This document shows positions 7,946 through 13,780 of a DNA stretch of 13,780 nucleotides, one piece after another. The notes under the pieces are model-generated. The model saw only the letters and a program-made list of their open reading frames with translations, was not told the DNA's origin and ran no database searches. Position numbers and translations under genes: made by a program. Position 1 is the stretch's first letter. Every line of letters starts with the position of its first letter. The stretch is from an uncultured Prevotella sp. (lineage in GTDB: Bacteria; Bacteroidota; Bacteroidia; Bacteroidales; Bacteroidaceae), in contig CALCVT010000046.1 of NCBI GenBank assembly GCA_937906495.1, forward strand, positions 1 to 13,780, written 5' to 3'.

Positions 7946-7949
7946 CAGT

Positions 7950-8558
7950 ATGACAACCTCTGAAAAAATAATCCTTGGCATAGACCCAGGCACAAACGTG
8001 TTAGGGTATGGCATCATTAAACAATGCAACAGAAAGGTTACGATGGAGGCTATGGGAGTTATAGACTTAAGGAAGTGTACTGACGTATATCTAAAATTGG
8101 GTCGCATTTACCAACGGGTATTAGGCATTATTGATGCCTTCCATCCTGATGAATTGGCCATTGAGGCCCCCTTCTTTGGTAAAAACGTACAAAGTATGCT
8201 CAAATTGGGACGTGCACAAGGCGTAGTAATAGCTGCTGCCATTTGTCGAGATATCCCTATCACTGAATATGCTCCTCTACAAATCAAGCAGGCCATTACC
8301 GGCAATGGGCAGGCCAGCAAAGAGCAGGTAGCCGCCATGATGCAACGCATGCTTCACATTCCGCGTGAAAACATGCTTCCATACCTTGATGCTACCGATG
8401 CCTTAGGAGTTGCTTACTGTCATTACCTACAAAGTGGGAAACCCAAAACTTCGACCAAGACTACGCAGTCGTGGGCCACTTTCGTCAGCCAAAATGCCAA
8501 CCGAATCAGCAATCCGAACAGGCAGACTGCCACGATTCGCAAAACTCCCCAACAATAA
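7950..8558 (+). CDS. ruvC: Crossover junction endodeoxyribonuclease RuvC
   Basis: This 202-residue nuclease resolves Holliday junctions with RuvA and RuvB during recombinational repair. The four acidic metal ligands are visible and match E. coli D7, E66, D138 and D141: D12 in GIDPGT, E72 in AIEAPFFGKN, and D147 and D150 in DATDALGVA. I chose ATG 7950, giving MTTSEKIILGIDPG, rather than TTG 7923, because the added residues are not family-like and a promoter box overlaps them. The catalytic core ends near residue 162. The last 40 residues are polar, rich in Ser, Thr, Asn, Gln and basic residues, and probably disordered. The gene diverges from the DUF1573 gene and leads the rightward cluster. 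Confidence 0.95.
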   Translation: MTTSEKIILGIDPGTNVLGYGIIKQCNRKVTMEAMGVIDLRKCTDVYLKLGRIYQRVLGIIDAFHPDELAIEAPFFGKNVQSMLKLGRAQGVVIAAAICRDIPITEYAPLQIKQAITGNGQASKEQVAAMMQRMLHIPRENMLPYLDATDALGVAYCHYLQSGKPKTSTKTTQSWATFVSQNANRISNPNRQTATIRKTPQQ

Positions 8559-8615
8559 AAATAAACAGGACTTGGCAACCTGACTCGACAAGCCTCTTTT
8601 CAGATTATTTACACT

Positions 8616-9155
8616 ATGAAGTACGTTATCACCTTTGTCATCATGCTACTGGCCGATATGGCCAATGCCCGGGCACAAGATGTGTACAACTATGTGCTGA
8701 ACAATGCTACAAATATAGTCAACTCGCCTACAAGCGGCTTCACCCAAACTCAAATAGCCCAGTTTAAACGCACCGCACTCATCTATTTGAAGCAAAAAGC
8801 ATTTGAACAACAAGGTACCGTTACTGCTGAATTTCTCAACACGCAGGCTTTCTACCTTTCGGAGTTTATAGCACTCTTCTTTGACGAAATTCTCAAAAGT
8901 AAGAAGCTGGACGAAGAAAAACGAAGAGAACGAATCCTCCTGTTTATGGATGCTTCTGTATCGAACCCGCTTTTTGTAGACTTGGACGAAGGCATGACCA
9001 TGTCGTTTATTACCAGCGGCGGAGAAATAACTCCCTTCTGTTTAAATACAGATTGGGAAAAAGCATATATGGCAGCCAAATCGCAACTTCACAACAAGCC
9101 CGTAGCTTACTTTGACACCAAGGTTCAGCCCCAAACTCACCATGTAACCCTTTAA
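8616..9155 (+). CDS. Hypothetical secreted protein between ruvC and ygiQ
   Basis: I do not recognise a family for this 179-residue protein. The first 20 residues form a signal peptide ending ANARA, so the mature product (about 159 residues) should be periplasmic or exported. It has no lipobox and no second membrane segment. The middle (about 45-115) looks helical, with a highly charged stretch KSKKLDEEKRRER, followed by a more beta-like end containing one cysteine. It starts 57 nt after ruvC and ends 21 nt before the next gene, on the same strand, so it probably belongs to the same transcription unit. No TAnnTTTG box was seen directly upstream. It was judged real from the clean signal peptide and tight packing. 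Confidence 0.82.
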   Translation: MKYVITFVIMLLADMANARAQDVYNYVLNNATNIVNSPTSGFTQTQIAQFKRTALIYLKQKAFEQQGTVTAEFLNTQAFYLSEFIALFFDEILKSKKLDEEKRRERILLFMDASVSNPLFVDLDEGMTMSFITSGGEITPFCLNTDWEKAYMAAKSQLHNKPVAYFDTKVQPQTHHVTL

Positions 9156-9164
9156 CCAAGCATA

Positions 9165-9172
9165 TACCTTTG
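9165..9172 (+). promoter_or_regulatory. Bacteroidota -7 box (TACCTTTG) before the 108-residue protein gene
   Basis: TACCTTTG is a perfect TAnnTTTG match that ends 4 nt before ATG 9177, the same spacing as at ruvC. It lies in the short gap after the preceding gene, so this gene may have its own promoter and a leaderless mRNA. No TTTG is seen at the -33 position. Confidence 0.55.
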
Positions 9173-9176
9173 CCTT

Positions 9177-9503
9177 ATGTATACAATCCAGTTAAACGAA
9201 AGTGGTACACGCCACATGGAAATCACCGAGAACAATCTGCAAACTATTCAAAAATATAATCTCTTCCATCGTCTGGTTGGCTCGTCGGGATATGTAACCG
9301 AGGACGAACTTGACAAACTAAAACTGCACATACGTGCTCTTATTGCTTCGAGCACGGAAAATACCAAAGACTTGCTTGATTTGTGCATTGACGTGATTTA
9401 CCACGACAAAATGAAGGCATATGGCCTACGCAACCTGCTCGAAACCTATAACACCTGGACAAACGAGCAAACTCAAACCGCTGAAACCGAAACTGCCGAA
9501 TAG
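9177..9503 (+). CDS. Small hypothetical protein with acidic tail
   Basis: This 108-residue soluble protein has no signal peptide or membrane segment and no recognised family. Residues about 15-95 look helical and charged. The last 14 residues, TNEQTQTAETETAE, are a Thr/Glu-rich acidic tail that is probably disordered. The start at 9177 is supported by a TACCTTTG box ending 4 nt upstream. A second Met 13 codons later is possible but less well placed. It sits 21 nt after the secreted hypothetical protein and 101 nt before ygiQ, all on the plus strand. The dense packing and promoter box support a real gene; no function can be offered. Confidence 0.75.
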   Translation: MYTIQLNESGTRHMEITENNLQTIQKYNLFHRLVGSSGYVTEDELDKLKLHIRALIASSTENTKDLLDLCIDVIYHDKMKAYGLRNLLETYNTWTNEQTQTAETETAE

Positions 9504-9517
9504 CACGGTCCCAAACT

Positions 9518-9569
9518 GCCGGAAAACTATACCTATATACGTAAAGTATAGGTGTAAGCAAAAACCGGC
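9518..9569 (+). other. Nested inverted repeat before ygiQ
   Basis: A 9-bp AU-rich stem, 9529-9537 with 9547-9555 including one G-U pair, has a 9-nt loop. It sits inside a GC clamp of GCCGG (9518-9522) with CCGGC (9565-9569). No T-tract follows on either strand, so it is not a standard terminator. It could act as an mRNA hairpin between the 108-residue protein gene and ygiQ. Function unknown. Confidence 0.35.
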
Positions 9570-9604
9570 CTTGTGAACCTTTTCCGAAACAAGAATAATA
9601 AAGC

Positions 9605-11542
9605 ATGCAACTAACAGACTGGCTACCCACCACGCGCAAGGAAATGGAACTACGCGGTTGGGAATCAGCAGATATCATTATTTTTTCAGGAGATGCCTAT
9701 ATTGACCATCCCTCGTTTGGAGCAGCGGTCGTAGGCCGTTTACTCGAAGCCAACGGCTACCGGGTATGTATTGTTCCCCAACCCGACTGGCATGGTGACT
9801 TCAGAGATTTTAAAAAACTGGGGCGACCAAGGCTTTTCTTTGCCATTGCACCAGGATGTATGGACTCAATGGTCAACAAGTATACCGCAAACCGTCGACT
9901 TCGCTCCGAGGATGCCTATAGTCCCGACGGACGACACGATATGCGCCCGGAATATCCCACAATCGTATACACACAAATACTCAAAAAACTTTATCCTGAT
10001 GTTCCGGTAGTACTGGGAGGCATTGAAGCCTCGCTGCGAAGAGTTACACACTTTGACTACTGGAAAAACTGCCTGCGTCCCTGCATACTCGCTGAAAGTG
10101 GAGCCGACCTTATTGTTTATGGCATGGGCGAACTTCCACTCACTGATTTGTGTAGTACCATCGAAAACCATCTGTTGCACGGCAAAGATACAATGTACTG
10201 CACTACACGCCAGTTTAATGACTTGATGCGCACCTACCCCATCAAACAAACAGTTACACTACAACGAGCCGATAATATACCAGGCGGTATCGGCGAAGAC
10301 GACATCGTGCTGCATGGACACGAGGACTGCCTGTCAAATAGGCAACACTTTGCCGAGAACTTCAAACACATTGAGGAGGAAAGTAATAAATTGCGCCCAC
10401 AACGCCTGATACAGGCACTGGGCGAACAATATGTCGTAGTTAACCCACCCTATCCTCCCATGACAACGGAACAAATAGACCGTTCGTTCGATTTCCCATA
10501 TACACGACTGCCTCACCCCAAATACAAAAATAAGCGCATACCAGCCTACGAGATGATTAAATTCTCGGTCAACCTGCACCGAGGTTGCTTTGGCGGTTGT
10601 GCCTTTTGTACCATCTCGGCCCACCAGGGCAAATTTATCATGAGCCGCTCAAAGGAGAGCATTCTGCGCGAGGTCAAGCAAATTACACAAATGCCTGATT
10701 TTAAGGGCTACTTGTCGGACTTGGGAGGACCCTCTGCCAACATGTACCGTATGGGAGGTAAAGACAAAAATCTTTGCGAACGTTGCAAACGCCCATCATG
10801 CATTCATCCCGCTGTATGTCCAAACCTAAACGCCGATCATCGCCCTCTGCTCGACATTTACCGTGCTGTTGATGCTCTGCCCGGAATTAAAAAAAGTTTT
10901 ATAGGAAGTGGAGTACGCTACGACCTTTTGCTACATCCGTATAAAGACGAAGCACTGCAACAAGCAGCACGCGAATACACTCGCGAACTTATAACCAAAC
11001 ACGTATCGGGAAGACTAAAAGTTGCTCCAGAACATACATCCGAAAAGGTGTTGAAACTCATGCGAAAACCTTCGTTCAGTCTGTTCCATACTTTCAAAGG
11101 TATATTCGATCGCATTAATCGCGAAGCTGGTTTACGCCAACAGATTATTCCTTACTTCATATCTTCGCACCCGGGATGCACAGAAGAAGACATGGCCTGC
11201 CTGGCAGCCGAAACACGCGAACTGGATTTTCAGCTTGAACAGGTGCAAGACTTTACACCTACCCCCATGACTGTGGCTACCGATACCTGGTACTCTGGCT
11301 ACCATCCATACACACTTGAACCGGTTTTCTCTGCCCACACTCCCGCCGACAAACTGAAACAACGCATGTTCTTTTTTTGGTACAAACCCGAGGAACGCAG
11401 CCGTATTATAAGCGAGTTGAAGCGGATTGGACGCCCCGACCTTATTAAACGACTTTATCCGCAAACCCCGTCTAAACGCAATCCGTCTTACGCAGCATCC
11501 AAATCAAGTACTCCCAAGGGACCTAAAAAAAGAAGGTCGTAA
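9605..11542 (+). CDS. ygiQ: YgiQ family radical SAM protein
   Basis: This 645-residue protein is a member of the YgiQ/UPF0313 radical-SAM family, whose reaction is not established. An N-terminal region typical of the family (about 1-300; WLPTT, GDAYIDHPSFG at 29-39, VVLGGIEASLRR at 135-146) precedes the radical-SAM core. The [4Fe-4S] cluster motif is C328-x3-C332-x2-C335 (CFGGCAFC). A second cysteine group, C391, C394, C399 and C405 (CERCKRPSC then CPN), follows in the core. A DUF3362-like C-terminal region with FTPTPMT and TDTWYSGYHPYT ends in a basic Lys/Arg/Ser tail. The length is normal and the start at 9605 gives the family's usual opening MQLTDWLPTT. It may be transcribed with the upstream small genes. 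Confidence 0.94.
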   Translation: MQLTDWLPTTRKEMELRGWESADIIIFSGDAYIDHPSFGAAVVGRLLEANGYRVCIVPQPDWHGDFRDFKKLGRPRLFFAIAPGCMDSMVNKYTANRRLRSEDAYSPDGRHDMRPEYPTIVYTQILKKLYPDVPVVLGGIEASLRRVTHFDYWKNCLRPCILAESGADLIVYGMGELPLTDLCSTIENHLLHGKDTMYCTTRQFNDLMRTYPIKQTVTLQRADNIPGGIGEDDIVLHGHEDCLSNRQHFAENFKHIEEESNKLRPQRLIQALGEQYVVVNPPYPPMTTEQIDRSFDFPYTRLPHPKYKNKRIPAYEMIKFSVNLHRGCFGGCAFCTISAHQGKFIMSRSKESILREVKQITQMPDFKGYLSDLGGPSANMYRMGGKDKNLCERCKRPSCIHPAVCPNLNADHRPLLDIYRAVDALPGIKKSFIGSGVRYDLLLHPYKDEALQQAAREYTRELITKHVSGRLKVAPEHTSEKVLKLMRKPSFSLFHTFKGIFDRINREAGLRQQIIPYFISSHPGCTEEDMACLAAETRELDFQLEQVQDFTPTPMTVATDTWYSGYHPYTLEPVFSAHTPADKLKQRMFFFWYKPEERSRIISELKRIGRPDLIKRLYPQTPSKRNPSYAASKSSTPKGPKKRRS

Positions 11543-11608
11543 ACAAGGCCCTAACTGATTAGCAACAATAATCAAACGGCAACCTATATAAACTTGCAGC
11601 CTTGTTTA
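11540..11608 (+). other. 10-bp inverted repeat overlapping the ygiQ stop codon
   Basis: TAAACAAGGC at 11540-11549, which includes the ygiQ stop codon, is perfectly complementary to GCCTTGTTTA at 11599-11608. A smaller 6-bp hairpin (11556-11561 with 11569-11574) lies inside the 49-nt spacer. The 3' side ends GTTTAAAAC, which is not a convincing U-tract. It may weaken read-through from ygiQ into the wzi-like gene or protect the mRNA end. Confidence 0.35.
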
Positions 11609-11680
11609 AAACAGGCAGCAGCAACATCTCCCACAAACTTACTGCTACCGACTGGTCTGCATGTTGACTACTAAAACGCT

Positions 11681-13219
11681 ATGACATTATTTTCAACTAC
11701 CCAGCATAAACTGCACCTACGAATTGCACCGGCACTGATTGGACTGAGTTTTCCCGGACTACTCTATGCTCAAAATGCATTGGTCCGTTCAGCTAAACAA
11801 CTTGAATATCGAAGCCAGATACAAGTTAATGCCGGTAAAGGGGCAACCCCCTTATGGCTCACAGCCAACCGATACGGACTCTCGTCAGTAACAGGCGAAA
11901 ACGGATTGCTACGCGCAGGACTTACACGTAGCACCCAATCCGACAGTACATACAAGTGGCGCATTGGCTATGGTATAGATATGGCCGTAGCCTACAACTA
12001 TACCAGTACAGCCATTGTAAACCAACTGTATGCTGACATTGAGTATAAACTGGTACGCTTGACTATCGGAGCCAAAGAAGAACCCATGGCACTCAAAAAT
12101 GCTGCACTGAGCAGTGGTAGTCAAACTTTTGGCATCAACGCACGCCCGGTTCCCCAAATCCGCCTTTCACTACCCGAATACTGGAATATTACAGGTAAAG
12201 GGAACTGGGCTGCCATCAAGGGCTTTATTGGCTATGGCATGCTCACTGACGGAAGGTTCCAAGCCGACTACGCTGCCCCCGATGCACATTATGCCCGCAA
12301 AGCCCTGTATCATGCAAAAGCCGGCTACTTGCGATTGGGTAACGAGAGTAAATTTCCACTAACGTTTGAAGGAGGACTCGAAATGGCAACCGTCTTCGGC
12401 GGAACCATCTATAATGCACGAACATGGAACGGTATCAGCCAAGAACCGATACACATGGGGCACGGTTTTAAAGACTTTATGGATGCAACCTTTGGCATTG
12501 GAGGAGACATAACCGACGGAAATGGCTATACCAATGCTACTGGCAATACTTTGGGTAGCTGGGTTTTCAGACTCAACTATGCCGGAAAAGGCTGGCGGGC
12601 AAGCGTATACTACGACCATTTTTTTGAAGACCATTCCCAAATGTTCTTTGAATACGGCTGGAAAGACGGACTTTATGGTGTGGAGATTCAATTTCCCCAA
12701 AACCCTGTTATTTCAGGATTGGTTTACGAACACCTAAACACCACGTATCAAAGCGGACCGCTCTACCACGACCATACACCAACCATTCCCGACCAGATAA
12801 GCGGTGTTGACAACTATTATAATCACAATTTGTATGCAGGCTGGCAACATTGGGGACAAGCATTGGGAAATCCGCTGTTTATCTCGCCACTCTATAATAA
12901 GAATGGCGATTTAACCTTTACTGCCAACCGATTCAAAGCCCACCATTTAGGCATAAGCGGACAGCCACTACCACAGCTTAGCTACAGGTTGCTCTATACC
13001 CACGAACGTAGTATCGGAAACTATGGCAGTACACAAACAGAGGCTCAGATAACCAACAGTTTCCTGGCCGAAGCTCACTTCAACCCCGAAAAAATAGGAC
13101 GCCTCAATACAAAGGGATGGGGTGCTAGTATAGCCGTAGCCTTTGATAAAGGAGACCTCTTGGGCGATAACCTAGGATTTAGCCTGACTATTACTAAATC
13201 GGGATTACTTACCAACTAA
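11681..13219 (+). CDS. Capsule assembly Wzi family outer-membrane protein
   Basis: This 512-residue protein begins with a signal peptide (about 1-30, ending GLLYA) and then shows alternating aromatic and hydrophobic beta-strand segments throughout. The pattern of strands such as YADIEYKLVRLTIGAKEE and the Gly-, Tyr- and Trp-rich composition fit the Wzi-type 18-stranded outer-membrane barrel used in capsule surface assembly and found as stand-alone genes across Bacteroidota. Wzi in E. coli binds capsular polysaccharide; here the ligand is unknown. No capsule biosynthesis genes lie nearby, although manC in this window makes a sugar-nucleotide precursor. A 138-nt gap after ygiQ contains an inverted repeat but no TAnnTTTG box. 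The gene lies just upstream of a small lipoprotein gene, and the two are probably cotranscribed. Confidence 0.85.
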   Translation: MTLFSTTQHKLHLRIAPALIGLSFPGLLYAQNALVRSAKQLEYRSQIQVNAGKGATPLWLTANRYGLSSVTGENGLLRAGLTRSTQSDSTYKWRIGYGIDMAVAYNYTSTAIVNQLYADIEYKLVRLTIGAKEEPMALKNAALSSGSQTFGINARPVPQIRLSLPEYWNITGKGNWAAIKGFIGYGMLTDGRFQADYAAPDAHYARKALYHAKAGYLRLGNESKFPLTFEGGLEMATVFGGTIYNARTWNGISQEPIHMGHGFKDFMDATFGIGGDITDGNGYTNATGNTLGSWVFRLNYAGKGWRASVYYDHFFEDHSQMFFEYGWKDGLYGVEIQFPQNPVISGLVYEHLNTTYQSGPLYHDHTPTIPDQISGVDNYYNHNLYAGWQHWGQALGNPLFISPLYNKNGDLTFTANRFKAHHLGISGQPLPQLSYRLLYTHERSIGNYGSTQTEAQITNSFLAEAHFNPEKIGRLNTKGWGASIAVAFDKGDLLGDNLGFSLTITKSGLLTN

Positions 13220-13256
13220 AATGCACACTTGCTGCACTATGCCTTACAAACACAAT

Positions 13257-13724
13257 ATGAAACGCATTTTATACCTACTGGCTACCCTACCCCTATGGGT
13301 AGCCTGTGATAAAACTCCCGTAAACGGAGATTTGGACGGTGAATGGATTTTGCAAGAAATACACAGCAAGACCAGCCCCAGCGACATGCAATATAACCAT
13401 AAGCATACAGACAAACGGCAATCGCCCACATTTTGGAATGTAGCACAGCAACTCATTGGCATCAATACGCCTTTAGAACTCCATAATGGCAAGACTAACG
13501 ATACCTTCTGCCGATTCGCATACTCAGGAAACCGGCTGAATATTACCGAGACTTATGTACACTATCGTGACCGTGATAGTTTGCTTACAGATTCCAGCAT
13601 CCAACTGCTTACTGAAGTAGGCATTCGCGGAAACGCTACCACCTTTGAAATTAAAAGACTTAGCGGCTCGCAACTTATTCTATGCTCTGAAATGGACAGC
13701 TTGATTTTTCGAAAAAAGCATTGA
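13257..13724 (+). CDS. Small lipoprotein, lipocalin-like
   Basis: From ATG 13257 this encodes 155 residues beginning MKRILYLLATLPLWVAC, a lipoprotein signal peptide with C17 as the likely lipidated residue. The lipobox LWVAC is atypical at the -3 position but acceptable for Bacteroidota. The opening LDGEWILQEI (26-35) resembles the first strand of lipocalin-like domains of Bacteroidota lipoproteins, and the rest alternates strand-like segments ending in SLIFRKKH. The exact domain family cannot be named with certainty. Two further in-frame ATGs lie upstream at 13221 and 13239; I prefer 13257 because the earlier ones put polar and Cys-rich residues ahead of the signal peptide. The gene follows the wzi-like gene by 37 nt, suggesting cotranscription. 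Confidence 0.78.
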   Translation: MKRILYLLATLPLWVACDKTPVNGDLDGEWILQEIHSKTSPSDMQYNHKHTDKRQSPTFWNVAQQLIGINTPLELHNGKTNDTFCRFAYSGNRLNITETYVHYRDRDSLLTDSSIQLLTEVGIRGNATTFEIKRLSGSQLILCSEMDSLIFRKKH

Positions 13725-13780
13725 GTTTTTTGGTTCTACCGTAATTAGTGTAAATTAACTATGCTCATATCCAGACCTCC

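Noticed and set aside
7923..7949. TTG start extending RuvC by 9 residues
   Set aside because: The added residues are not family-like and the region contains a perfect promoter box.
13705..13731. TTTTTCGAAAAA palindrome and T-run at the end of the lipoprotein gene
   Set aside because: The A/T-only stem lacks a GC core and overlaps coding sequence, so it is not a convincing terminator.
13761..13780. ATG near the right edge that might begin another gene
   Set aside because: Only about six codons are visible, with no promoter box or recognisable protein start.

Overview
The window reads as chromosomal DNA from a member of the Bacteroidota, most likely order Bacteroidales and possibly Prevotella-like. 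The evidence is the gene families (secreted HExxHxxGLRHN metalloprotease, DUF1573 protein, Wzi-type outer-membrane barrel, stand-alone mannose-1-phosphate guanylyltransferase), perfect TAnnTTTG promoter boxes directly before two starts, and the absence of obvious Shine-Dalgarno sequences. The genus cannot be fixed from the sequence alone.

Layout: two gene clusters diverge from an intergenic region at about 7714-7949. The leftward (minus) cluster is DUF1573 protein, then manC, mutY, rlmD, a 232-residue protein of unknown function and a secreted zinc metalloprotease. From manC onward the spacing is 2 to 80 nt, and the cluster ends at a strong intrinsic terminator (450-488) just past the protease stop. 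The rightward (plus) cluster is ruvC, a small secreted protein of unknown function, a 108-residue acidic-tailed protein of unknown function, ygiQ, a wzi-like gene and a small lipoprotein. The left edge (1-123, minus strand) holds the start of a 7-residue-repeat reading frame whose lipoprotein-like leader is interrupted by a stop codon. Positions 124-449 hold no gene I can support.

Function: most of the window is housekeeping. MutY (A:8-oxoG repair) and RuvC (Holliday-junction resolution) are DNA repair enzymes, RlmD methylates 23S rRNA, and YgiQ is a radical-SAM protein of uncertain reaction. MutY, RlmD and YgiQ all carry iron-sulfur cysteine motifs. ManC makes GDP-mannose for surface glycans, and Wzi-type barrels act in capsule assembly, but no glycosyltransferase or polymerase gene lies here, so this is not a capsule locus.

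I saw no mobile element, CRISPR array, tRNA, rRNA or defence system. The points most worth checking are the broken repeat-protein leader at the left edge, the mirrored 11-bp promoter elements and possible folded RNA between DUF1573 and ruvC, the two probable leaderless starts, and the three uncharacterised genes placed within otherwise conserved clusters.
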